IMG/VR virus record: IMGVR_UViG_3300025128_000387
Coordinates: 1 to 22,042 of that record
Strand: one strand, 5' to 3'
Origin: a virus
Length of the DNA stretch: 22,042 nucleotides
Part shown: positions 7,711 to 14,862 of the stretch, in pieces
Layout of the letters: each line of letters starts with the position of its first letter
Position numbering within the stretch: the first letter of the stretch is position 1
Translations under genes and position numbers: made by a program
Notes under the pieces: generated by a model
What the model saw: only the letters and a program-made list of their open reading frames with translations
Database searches by the model: none
What the model was told of the DNA's origin: nothing

Positions 7711-8053
7711 AGTAGTCCTCCCCCGTCAGGTACTGAATGCGCTTGTGGGCGTATGCTTTCACCTTCTGGAGATCAGCAATCTCAGACCGTGTAGCGTCCT
7801 TACCAGGGTATGCCTTGAACCCAGCCCGCATTGCGTACTTGATGATGTTCCCGCGCCAGAACTCAAGATCGTTCTCTTGAATGAATTCTAGCGGTTCGAT
7901 CACCCATTGCTTGTAGTGTTCTGGATTTGTGAGATCGTAAGTCGGCGGGTCTGCGGTGTCGGCGGTAGATTTTTGCTTGTGTACCTTGAACAGCAGGGGG
8001 GCTTCTGTCCTTTCCCCTTGAATCATATCGTCGTCGTCGAGTGCGGCATCCAT
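7703..8053 (-). CDS. DUF3310 family protein
   Basis: A 116-aa protein. After an acidic, disordered 35-residue N-terminus it carries the DUF3310 domain: 'NPEHYKQW' (about 43-50), 'IEPLEFIQENDLEFWRGNIIKYAMRAG' (about 52-78), then 'KDATRSEIADLQKVKAYAHKRIQYL'. These proteins are frequent in tailed phages, sometimes described as nucleotide-kinase-like, with no settled function. Its position next to exonuclease and polymerase fits a nucleotide-metabolism role. The ATG at 8053 lies inside the last 31 nt of the exonuclease gene. Its leader contains a remarkable 14-nt match to the anti-Shine-Dalgarno end of 16S rRNA, suggesting very strong initiation. Confidence 0.9.
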   Translation of the reverse strand: MDAALDDDDMIQGERTEAPLLFKVHKQKSTADTADPPTYDLTNPEHYKQWVIEPLEFIQENDLEFWRGNIIKYAMRAGFKAYPGKDATRSEIADLQKVKAYAHKRIQYLTGEDYCV

Positions 8054-8817
8054 GGGATCACCTCCTTTGTCTTGAAGTTAAAATCGGAGGCGCGGCATAT
8101 GCGAGCTATCTGCGCCTGGATCAGGGCATCCTCTGCAGTTGCGCCTGTTTTTTCGTAGGCCGTGACGATGGCCTGCCAGCGGTCTTCACCGCTTTCGCTG
8201 AGCAACCGCTTGGCCGCAACTGGTCCGACCCCTTTGCAGCCTGGGTAGCCATCGACCGTGTCGCCGGTCAGCGATTGTGTGAGGTGGTTGTAGTCGGCCT
8301 CATCTTCCGTGATCTTCTCGACCGCGTCTGCGAGCGTTAAGCCCTCGTCTGCAGCATGCCGAGGCGACACGAGCTGGCACGGGATGGTGCGCATGTCCTT
8401 GTCCTCGGACACGACGATCTTGTTGCCTGAGACGAGCTTTTTACTCGTCGCAAGCACGCCCATGACGTCATCGGCCTCCAGCGTTTGCCGTTGGTAGGTC
8501 TCGTATCGATCCGGGATGTAGGTCTGCCGCAGCCAGTTGAGAAGCATCGGCCTTCTCTGGTCCCTGCGGTTGGACTTGTACGCTGGGAAGAGACTTCGTC
8601 GCCAATTCTGCTTTGGGTCGCTGAAGCAGAGAATGACTCGGTCCGCTTCAAGCTGCTCAGCGTAGTACTCGACCGTTTGGTCAAACGCTTGGGTGATGTC
8701 CTCTTCGTGGCACGTCAGGGACCAGACGCCGTCGCCCCAGTTGTGGGGCCGTTCAGACGCCGCTGCGGTCCGGTAAGCCACGATGTCGGCGTCTATGAGT
8801 AGTGTGGTCGTTGGCAC
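8023..8817 (-). CDS. 5'-3' exonuclease, FEN/T7 gp6 family
   Basis: Removes 5' ends from duplex DNA. In T7-like phages it degrades host DNA for nucleotides and removes primers during replication. Motifs of the FEN nuclease fold are clear: 'LLIDADIVAYR' at the N-terminus, 'TLEADDVMG', 'VVSEDKDMRTIPC' in the metal-binding centre, and the helix-3-turn-helix 'TGDTVDGYPGCKGVGPVAAKRLL'. I start it at GTG 8817 (264 aa), not the ATG at 8844. GGGGAG lies 8 nt before the GTG, the family normally begins within a few residues of the LIDAD motif, and the ATG has no ribosome site. The GTG is 2 nt past the stop of the GIY-YIG gene. Its 3' end overlaps the DUF3310 gene by 31 nt. Confidence 0.93.
   Translation of the reverse strand: MPTTTLLIDADIVAYRTAAASERPHNWGDGVWSLTCHEEDITQAFDQTVEYYAEQLEADRVILCFSDPKQNWRRSLFPAYKSNRRDQRRPMLLNWLRQTYIPDRYETYQRQTLEADDVMGVLATSKKLVSGNKIVVSEDKDMRTIPCQLVSPRHAADEGLTLADAVEKITEDEADYNHLTQSLTGDTVDGYPGCKGVGPVAAKRLLSESGEDRWQAIVTAYEKTGATAEDALIQAQIARICRASDFNFKTKEVIPWMPHSTTTI
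8055..8068 (-). promoter_or_regulatory. Unusually long ribosome binding site (14-nt match to 16S 3' end)
   Basis: The minus strand reads AAAGGAGGTGATCC and then CATG. This is complementary to the conserved 3' end of bacterial 16S rRNA (GGATCACCTCCTTT) over all 14 positions, and it ends one base before the DUF3310 start codon. The GGAGG core keeps a normal 7-nt spacing. Typical phage sites match 4-7 bases. It lies inside the 3' end of the exonuclease coding region. Confidence 0.85.
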
Positions 8818-8819
8818 CT

Positions 8820-9374
8820 CTAATTCTCCCCAATTGTCATACATTCAGATAAAACTTGAGAAGCTTTTTCTGCCGAGACCATGAACCACTCGCCTCGCCC
8901 CTGGCGGGCATCTTCAAGACTCTGGTGGACCTGGCGTTCAGCTTCCCGCCTGTCGGCGAACCACCGCGAATCAATCAGGCGGTAATTTCTGTAAGGGTCG
9001 CTCGTCTGGAAGCTCCTCAACCTGCTCTCAGCAGAGAGCGCCGACCCTATTTTCACGACGCCAGGCCATACATCGTTGGCGATGACGTACACGAACCCTT
9101 CCCTGACACTCACATGAGGAGCTTCAAGGCTTTTTAGGTCGGTTCCGTAAAGCTCACGGACGCGCGTCTCATGTGCTGAACGCCAATTCTTGTAGCGACC
9201 GGCAGGTATCCCGAGCCCGAGCTGTGTCCCCGCGTATTTACCGGCCACCCATACCCGTTGTGGGTTATGGTAGCCGTTACGGATCGCCCTGTGCTTGCGG
9301 CAGTATGTGTCATCAGGAGCTGGCGCACCGCAATCAGCGCAGCGCCTAGTGTGTGTAGGCCCAGCTAGGTCCAA
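8820..9374 (-). CDS. Zinc-ribbon plus GIY-YIG (T5orf172/MUG113-like) nuclease
   Basis: From the TTG at 9374 this is a 184-aa protein with two parts. Residues about 12-30 hold a zinc-ribbon-like 'RRCADCGAPAPDDTYCRKH'. Residues about 95-180 hold a GIY-YIG fold of the T5orf172 type: 'GFVYVIANDVWPGVVKIGSA', then 'SRLRSFQTSDPY' with the catalytic-type Arg, 'RREAERQVHQSL' with the catalytic-type Glu, and 'GRGEWFMVS'. The open frame extends to 9539, deep inside the polymerase gene, but TTG 9374 has GGAG 9 nt upstream and leaves only a 29-nt overlap. This start is a judgement. The gene sits between polymerase and exonuclease, which are adjacent or nearly so in many relatives, so it looks like a mobile nuclease or an acquired moron. 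Homing activity is inference. Confidence 0.78.
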   Translation of the reverse strand: MDLAGPTHTRRCADCGAPAPDDTYCRKHRAIRNGYHNPQRVWVAGKYAGTQLGLGIPAGRYKNWRSAHETRVRELYGTDLKSLEAPHVSVREGFVYVIANDVWPGVVKIGSALSAESRLRSFQTSDPYRNYRLIDSRWFADRREAERQVHQSLEDARQGRGEWFMVSAEKASQVLSECMTIGEN

Positions 9375-11358
9375 CTCTAAATTCTCCGTCGAGCTGGCAC
9401 TTGAAATTATAGTGCCGTCCAGCGTCTCGGATGCTGGCCACTGCAAGCCTTCCAATTGTCTCACTGTGGGTCTCCTTGGCTGCGTATTGAATTTCGTCGT
9501 GGACGTGGGCGACGTTCGCGAAATCTCGGCCCCACTCAAGGCCAGAGCTAAGGATGCTCTGATGCGCCAGGACGGTGGCTTTCTTCACCACGATGCCACC
9601 ACACGATTGCAGCAAGGTGTTGAGTGCAGCGTGTGTCGACCTGACTTTGACCTTGCGCCCGTCGATAGCCGTGAGGTTCCCCGCCTTCTTGGCCTTCGCC
9701 TTGACCCTATGGGTGAGCGTGTCCAGAGCGGGTAAGGCGCTAAGAAAGGAGGCACGAAGCCTGGCTGCAGCCTTTGGCCCCTGACTTATGTACTCCCCCA
9801 GCGTGGCGTCCGATGCGCCGTACAGGAACGCGTAAATCCAGGTCTTCGCCAGAGCCCGACCGGTCGCGTTGCGGCCCTTGATCCGGTACAGCTTCTCAGG
9901 CTCAAACCCTAGCTTTACCGCGTGGAACGAATGGATGTCTCCGTTCAACAAGCGGTCGGCATACTCGCCCTGGTCATATCGGTGCATGTAATGAGCGAGG
10001 CACCTCAGCTCTAAGCCTGAAGCGTCGACGCCAACCATGACCATCCCCTTCGGAGCTGTGAAGAGATCACGGAAGTCAGCACCGAAGCCCCCTTCTCTAC
10101 CGAAGACCAGGTGCTTCTTGCCGTTGCTATCCTCACGAGTTTTGGCGCTCGGGAATTGGGCGCAGTTTGGCTTCGAGTGCGAGCATCGGCCTGTGACCGT
10201 TCCAGTCGACATGACTCGGCCATGAAGCCTGCCATCCTTGCCGACGCTCTTGAGGATCGCCTCACGTCCTTCCGAGAGCTGACCCAGGCGTTTGCCGACC
10301 ATCAGATACTCAGCGATGACCTTGGCCTCGTCATAGGGAAGCTTCGAGATGATGTCGTCGGTGACCGAAGGCTTTCCATCTTTGCCGAACTCTGTCGGCT
10401 TCCAGCCGTAGCGCTTGATCAGCCGGTCGGCGATGTGATCTCTGCTCGCAGGGTTGAAGGTGACGAGCTTGGCCTTCGTGTATGAACTGCCTTCGTTAAA
10501 CTCCATAAGGACAGGCCCGACGTAGGGCTTGAGTGCCTTGCCGGTCTTCTCGGAGACACGATCAACCGTGACTGTGCCGAGCTCAGGACATTTCAACTTG
10601 CGGTCCGCTTTAGGATCGACCGCTGGCCCTTCCGGCTTCCACCACGGCTGGAATGATTCTTCGAGCTCAACGCCTAGATCGTATTTGAGTTGCGTGAGCT
10701 CGGCCTGGAGACTGGCAGCCTTGTGCAGGTCCACCGGCAGACCAAACTTTTGCTGGCGGTCCATGAGCTCCTGGAAGTCGTGCTCCAGGTTGATGCTCTC
10801 TGACGAAAAGCTCTGCTCGTTGATCTTTAGGACGAGGTCGCGTGTGACACCCGTGTCCAGCTCGCAATAGTCCTGCATCGCAGGGTTCCAGGCCGCCCAG
10901 GGGTCCAGACCCTTTTCCTTCATCTCGGCAGCGTAGTCGCCCTTCCAATTTCCAAGACGATGGCCCCAGGCGTCGAGGCTGTGGCTGCCGTAGAGACGTG
11001 TCGGCAGGGATAAGCGCTTCTGCTCGACCCGTGCCATGTCGCTCTTGCGCAGGTCAGGAGTGGGCCAAACCATGCGCGCGGTGATGAGGCTGTCACGCAC
11101 CGTCGGGCCGTGACGCCAGGATGGGTAGACCTTCTCGATGGCGGGGATGTCGAAGCCCAGGCCGTTGTGCCACCACACGCCCTCAACGTCGTCGCCATTG
11201 ATGCGCGCAAGACCGTCAGGGATGTTTGGGTGGCCGTCAGACGCTGCAGCGCATGACAGGACGAGATCGCCGGTCTCTAAGTCCCGCAGGACGAGCGAGT
11301 GGATGGTCGTCAGCTTGTCGAGAAGCCCGTTCGTTTCTAGGTCAGCAATCAGAATCAT
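9346..11358 (-). CDS. DNA polymerase, family A (T7 gp5-like)
   Basis: Replicative polymerase with proofreading, 670 aa (T7 gp5 is 704). Exonuclease residues: D6 and E8 in 'DLETNGL', D70 in 'HNGLGFD', and Y164/D168 in 'YCELD'. Polymerase motifs: A with D445 in 'GVDASGLELR'; B with R501, K505 and Y509 in 'RALAKTWIYAFLYGAS'; C with D621 in 'HVHDEIQ'. All catalytic positions are intact. Y509 aligns with T7 Tyr526 and E. coli Pol I Phe762, the residue that sets speed and dideoxynucleotide discrimination. The start ATG shares one base with the TGA of the primase gene (TGATG), so translation is coupled. The 3' end overlaps the GIY-YIG gene by 29 nt. It acts with the primase-helicase and single-stranded DNA-binding protein encoded just upstream. 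Confidence 0.97.
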   Translation of the reverse strand: MILIADLETNGLLDKLTTIHSLVLRDLETGDLVLSCAAASDGHPNIPDGLARINGDDVEGVWWHNGLGFDIPAIEKVYPSWRHGPTVRDSLITARMVWPTPDLRKSDMARVEQKRLSLPTRLYGSHSLDAWGHRLGNWKGDYAAEMKEKGLDPWAAWNPAMQDYCELDTGVTRDLVLKINEQSFSSESINLEHDFQELMDRQQKFGLPVDLHKAASLQAELTQLKYDLGVELEESFQPWWKPEGPAVDPKADRKLKCPELGTVTVDRVSEKTGKALKPYVGPVLMEFNEGSSYTKAKLVTFNPASRDHIADRLIKRYGWKPTEFGKDGKPSVTDDIISKLPYDEAKVIAEYLMVGKRLGQLSEGREAILKSVGKDGRLHGRVMSTGTVTGRCSHSKPNCAQFPSAKTREDSNGKKHLVFGREGGFGADFRDLFTAPKGMVMVGVDASGLELRCLAHYMHRYDQGEYADRLLNGDIHSFHAVKLGFEPEKLYRIKGRNATGRALAKTWIYAFLYGASDATLGEYISQGPKAAARLRASFLSALPALDTLTHRVKAKAKKAGNLTAIDGRKVKVRSTHAALNTLLQSCGGIVVKKATVLAHQSILSSGLEWGRDFANVAHVHDEIQYAAKETHSETIGRLAVASIRDAGRHYNFKCQLDGEFRVGPSWAYTH

Positions 11359-13073
11359 CAGAATGGTATCTCCTCGTCCACGGCTGGTGTGGCCTGCCGG
11401 TGATCAAGCGAGCTGCCTCTAGGGAACGGGATGACACCGTCGCGCTGCACAAGCATCGCTCTGTCGTAGTCGTAGCCAAACTCCGTGGTCAGGCCTGTAC
11501 TGCGACCGGTGTACCGGTCCTTCAGGATGCGGAAGGTGGTCGTGTTCTGATCTTCCGGGTCGTCAGCCTGCTGATTCCGTTCCAGCCCAAACATGAAGTG
11601 CGACCAGAAGCCTATGGCTCGCGATCCCTTGAAGTGGCGGATCGTCACCCTGGCTCCTTCCTCATGAGGCTTGCCTTCAGGTGTCGCTAGGTGGCTGATG
11701 AAGTAGAACGCGAAGCCGAGCTCCTGGGCGAGACCGGCGATGTCTGCCATGATCGCTTCAAGAGCCTTTCGCTCATCCACTTCACTGGCAGCCAGCGCTG
11801 TCAGATGATCGAGGAAAACGTGCTTCACGCCGAACCCTACGACGGCGTAGCGGATCGTCTCCCGGATGATGTCCCACTGTGTCGTTCCGAAGTGGTCATA
11901 GAGGTGACACGGGGCACACTCCTGCGTCATGTAGCGGACGGCCTCGTTCAGCTCTGGTTCGGTCCACTCACCGTTCGGGATGTGGAACGGACGCTGTCCG
12001 ATCTTGCTGGCGATGCGCCGCCCGGTCTCGGCGTTGCCCTGCTCCAGGTAGATGACCGCCGCAGGCTGGTGGAGCCCACCGGTCTCTTTCGGCTGGATTG
12101 TCTGGGCGATGATCTCAAGGAAGAAGTCAGTCTTCCCGACACCCGTGCCTGCGCCTAGCGCGTAGACCTCACCTGGTCGCCGTCCGTATGTCGCATCGGT
12201 CAGGAACTTCCAGGGCCAGGGAGCTCCTAGCTCAATAGGCTTCTTGATCTCTTCTTCGAGATCGGAGAGCAGGACCAGACCCTCTGGTCGATAGTCTCGC
12301 GCGCGCCACATCGCGTCGAGCATGCCTTTGATGTTGCCGTCCTGGAGCATGTCAGAGGCATCCTTGTAGCCTCCCGGCAGCGCGGCGATCTTAGCTTTGC
12401 CTGGTGTGAGCAGCGCAGCGCATTGCACTGCAGCATCCTGGCCAGCGTCATCCTGGTCGAACATGAAGACGACTGAATCGAACTTCTCAAGCCAGTCAGA
12501 AGCCGCCGCTACAGCCTTCTTCGCTCCTTGCGCACCTGACGGCACGCTTACCACAGGCCAGCGGTTGCTCTGTGCCTGGCTCATCGAGAGGGCATCGAGC
12601 TCGCCCTCTACGACTACGACCATCCGTCCCTCTGAGGGCCACAGCCACATGCCGTAGAGAGGAGCGGCCTGCTTCTTGTCGCCGAGGAAAACGAAATTCT
12701 TTCCGGGCAATCTGATCTTCTGCGCGACGACCTTACGACCTGAGATGTCCCGGTAGTTCGCGACGTGGCACGTCTGGTCTCGGTAGACACCCTTGGTATA
12801 GCCCCACTTCCGAGCTGTCTCTTCAGTGAGCCCGCGCCTCTTGAACGCGGTGAAAGTCTGCACATCGGTTGCTACGAGGTTAGCTGAGTATCTCCTCGCA
12901 CCAGTTTGTTCTATTGGTACTTGTTCGAGCGTGTGAGCTGGGGCGGCAGCTAGATCGTGGGAGGTACACGAAAAGCAGTACGTGTGGCCGTCAGAGTATC
13001 GGGCCATGGCGTCTGAGCTGCCGCATTCAGGACACGGCTCATGTTGCAGAAATTCACTGTGCTCAAGAGGCAT
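11358..13073 (-). CDS. Primase-helicase (T7 gp4-like)
   Basis: Bifunctional replisome protein, 571 aa (T7 gp4 is 566): the N-terminal half makes primers and the C-terminal half is a hexameric helicase. Seen in order: a zinc-binding domain with C14, C17, C33 and C36 ('CPEC...CFSC'); a TOPRIM primase core with E157 ('VVEGELDAL') and 'FMFDQDDAGQDAA' (about 203-215); Walker A 'GAGTGVGKT' (307-315); Walker B-like 'VFLDHLTAL' (419-427); and 'LKDRYTGRSTG' near 517-527 for the arginine-finger region. The C-terminus 'DEEIPF' is acidic and ends in Phe, like the T7 gp4 tail that docks on the polymerase. GGGAG overlaps the stop of the amidase gene and serves the ATG at 13073. Confidence 0.97.
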   Translation of the reverse strand: MPLEHSEFLQHEPCPECGSSDAMARYSDGHTYCFSCTSHDLAAAPAHTLEQVPIEQTGARRYSANLVATDVQTFTAFKRRGLTEETARKWGYTKGVYRDQTCHVANYRDISGRKVVAQKIRLPGKNFVFLGDKKQAAPLYGMWLWPSEGRMVVVVEGELDALSMSQAQSNRWPVVSVPSGAQGAKKAVAAASDWLEKFDSVVFMFDQDDAGQDAAVQCAALLTPGKAKIAALPGGYKDASDMLQDGNIKGMLDAMWRARDYRPEGLVLLSDLEEEIKKPIELGAPWPWKFLTDATYGRRPGEVYALGAGTGVGKTDFFLEIIAQTIQPKETGGLHQPAAVIYLEQGNAETGRRIASKIGQRPFHIPNGEWTEPELNEAVRYMTQECAPCHLYDHFGTTQWDIIRETIRYAVVGFGVKHVFLDHLTALAASEVDERKALEAIMADIAGLAQELGFAFYFISHLATPEGKPHEEGARVTIRHFKGSRAIGFWSHFMFGLERNQQADDPEDQNTTTFRILKDRYTGRSTGLTTEFGYDYDRAMLVQRDGVIPFPRGSSLDHRQATPAVDEEIPF

Positions 13074-13082
13074 TGCGGCTCC

Positions 13083-13619
13083 CTATCCGGATTGGTGTTG
13101 TTGTGTGCTGAACCCCTTGGACTCCGCCCATTTCTGGACGTCGAACCCTGGGCATCGCTTGTCAGCCACATCGCAATGACCCGCCACGACGAGGTCAGGC
13201 CAAACCTCGATGATGTGTCTGAGTACAGCTTCGAGACTGTCCATCTGGTCATCCTCGAAGTTGTTTTCGTAGCGCTTCAGGTCTGCGCTCGCGCCGCCAA
13301 CCAGGCAGACGCCAACGGACTTGTTGTTGAACCCGATGGCGTGGGCTCCGGCCACCATGAGCTCCCGACCGATTTCAATCTGGCCATCGCGTCGGATCAC
13401 ATAGTGGTAGCCGCAGCTCAGCCACCCCTTCTGCCGGTGCCACTGGTCAATCTCAGCGACTCCGATGTCGTGGGTGCGGGGTGTAAACGCGCAGTGGATG
13501 ATTACGAGTTCGGTGTTTTCACGACCGATCACAGAGCTGCCCTCGGCGTGAAATAGACGCGAGAGGACAGCGGTCGCGGCTGCACCGGTGATACCTGATA
13601 GAGCCGTGCGGCGAGACAT
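13083..13619 (-). CDS. T7-lysozyme-type N-acetylmuramoyl-L-alanine amidase with Tat-like signal
   Basis: Cuts the amide bond between muramic acid and peptide in peptidoglycan. From ATG 13619 it is 178 aa. Zinc ligands H42, H148 and C156 and catalytic-type Y71 and K154 match the T7 gp3.5 set (H17, H122, C130, Y46, K128) with almost identical spacing. 'GYHYVIRRDG' and 'NNKSVGVCLVGG' are strong family blocks. Unlike T7 lysozyme it has about 27 extra N-terminal residues, 'MSRRTALSG' followed by the apolar 'ITGAAATAVLSRLF' and 'HAEG', which has the n-, h- and c-region layout of a twin-arginine signal. The ATG overlaps the endonuclease stop (TGATG); an in-frame GTG at 13631 is a poorer start that would add four residues. 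In T7 this protein also inhibits the phage RNA polymerase; whether that holds here is unknown. Confidence 0.93.
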   Translation of the reverse strand: MSRRTALSGITGAAATAVLSRLFHAEGSSVIGRENTELVIIHCAFTPRTHDIGVAEIDQWHRQKGWLSCGYHYVIRRDGQIEIGRELMVAGAHAIGFNNKSVGVCLVGGASADLKRYENNFEDDQMDSLEAVLRHIIEVWPDLVVAGHCDVADKRCPGFDVQKWAESKGFSTQQHQSG

Positions 13620-14014
13620 CACGTCACCCACTCTTCAGGTATCGTTCTGTCGGCGTAGATAAACCCGTGCTTCTCGCACCAGTCTCCGTAGCTCGTCCGA
13701 GAACGCTTCGTGATCCGCGTCTTAGAGTTGGAGAACACGAACCGCAGGTCCAGGTCAGGGTGCTGGTCCCGGATGAGAAGGTGCTTGTTCCTGTCCGCCG
13801 CGACGAACCGGCCCTTAGCTTCCACGACGATCCCGTTCGCGAGTACGAAGTCAGGTGTGTACCGCGCCACTCGGGAGGGCACGGTGTAGCGCAGGAACCA
13901 CCGCTCGTACTCGTACTCTGTAGAGCCGAGGTTCTTAGCGATCCTCCGTTCGAGACCAGACCTGAAGTCGCCCTGAGCGACCTCACGTCTCTGAAGGCCT
14001 GGCTCAAAATTCAT
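13619..14014 (-). CDS. Endonuclease I, Holliday-junction resolvase (T7 gp3-like)
   Basis: Resolves branched DNA and helps break down host DNA. At 131 aa it is slightly shorter than T7 endonuclease I (149). The active-site residues fall almost at T7 numbering: E22 in 'RSGLERRIAKNL', D55 in 'RYTPDF', and E65 and K67 in 'GIVVEAKGRF'. The C-terminal 'YGDWCEKHGFIYADRTIPEEWV' is also family-typical. The start at 14014 overlaps the single-stranded DNA-binding protein gene by 11 nt, and its stop overlaps the amidase ATG by one base, giving continuous translation of recombination and lysis functions as in T7 (genes 2.5-3-3.5). Confidence 0.96.
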   Translation of the reverse strand: MNFEPGLQRREVAQGDFRSGLERRIAKNLGSTEYEYERWFLRYTVPSRVARYTPDFVLANGIVVEAKGRFVAADRNKHLLIRDQHPDLDLRFVFSNSKTRITKRSRTSYGDWCEKHGFIYADRTIPEEWVT

Positions 14015-14687
14015 CGTCTAAGTCGGCCTCGGCGTGCTCGACGTCACACGGAAGAAGATCGTCGTCCTCGTCCTCAAACGGGTCGCCGACCACACCGAAC
14101 CCTGAAGCACTTCCGTTGCTCGTCCCCAGGGCCAGAACTTGGACGGCCTCCAGGTACAGTTTCACGCCGTATGCGCAGGTCGCCATGACATAAGGCTTGG
14201 CTGTGAAGGCTGCCCGGATGATGGAGCCGCCAGTCACCATCCGATTGGTCGGGCGACCGGCTGGGTCTACGATTGTGAGTTTGCGAGACCAGGGCCGACC
14301 ATCACTCTTTCTGGTGCCTCCGGCCATGGTGGAGACCTTGTAAAAAATTTCGCCGGTCGGCTCGTCATCCTCATCCAGAACGTCGTGGACAAAAGGCACC
14401 ATCTCGACGGCGGCCTTGGACTTCTTGCGACGGGCCTCAGACATATTGTCGAACTGCTCTTGAGCCTCTTCGCGGGCAAGTGCCATCAAGGGCTCAAGGA
14501 TGTCGTTGAGGCCGCCTACCTGCTGTCCTTTAGCGTTCGTGCAGGGTTCGTCGCCGAGGCTCACTGGCCCCATCAGGTCGACCTTATATCTGCCTGGCGT
14601 GTCGAACTTTGTGTCCGGTTTGTTCAACCAAGGATAGCGTGCAGTGGCGGGCGGGCTGTAATACGTGGGGGTCGCGAGATTACTCAT
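14004..14687 (-). CDS. Single-stranded DNA-binding protein (T7 gp2.5-like)
   Basis: Coats single-stranded DNA and coordinates the replisome. The length of 227 aa matches T7 gp2.5 (232). The N-terminal region 'ATARYPWLNKPDTKFDTPGRYKVDLMG' is typical of podovirus gp2.5 proteins, followed by a region ending in 'GGSIIRAAFTAKPYV..YGVKLYLEAVQVL', an OB-fold edge block seen in the family. The C-terminal 35 residues are strongly acidic and end 'DLDDEF'. A terminal Phe after an acidic run is the feature T7 gp2.5 uses to bind polymerase. GGAGAA lies 9 nt before the ATG, and the ATG overlaps the stop of the 60-aa gene by 8 nt. Confidence 0.93.
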   Translation of the reverse strand: MSNLATPTYYSPPATARYPWLNKPDTKFDTPGRYKVDLMGPVSLGDEPCTNAKGQQVGGLNDILEPLMALAREEAQEQFDNMSEARRKKSKAAVEMVPFVHDVLDEDDEPTGEIFYKVSTMAGGTRKSDGRPWSRKLTIVDPAGRPTNRMVTGGSIIRAAFTAKPYVMATCAYGVKLYLEAVQVLALGTSNGSASGFGVVGDPFEDEDDDLLPCDVEHAEADLDDEF

Positions 14688-14862
14688 CGTCAGCTTCTCC
14701 TTTTGGCTCTGAAGCAGTCAGCTTCGAGACGTCAACGCCCTCGACCAGAAGGTCCGTGAGGATGTCGACAGGCACCTGCGCGCCGTCGTTCGCCATGGCG
14801 AGAGCGAAGGCGTACAGAGTGTTTCTTCGATCTAAAACCCCATTTGTCATAGATCGGGTCAC
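14680..14862 (-). CDS. Hypothetical 60-aa protein
   Basis: Not recognised. It is a short protein with a Leu/Val-rich middle ('VPVDILTDLLVEGVDVSKL') and an acidic end 'KGEADDE'. Its GTG start at 14862 overlaps the TAG of the upstream 88-aa gene by one base, and its stop overlaps the next ATG by 8 nt. This contact on both sides supports a real, coupled gene. The ribosome site is weak (GAAGAA). An ATG four codons further in is the alternative start. In T7 the interval between gene 1 and gene 2.5 also holds small host-takeover genes. Confidence 0.6.
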   Translation of the reverse strand: MTRSMTNGVLDRRNTLYAFALAMANDGAQVPVDILTDLLVEGVDVSKLTASEPKGEADDE

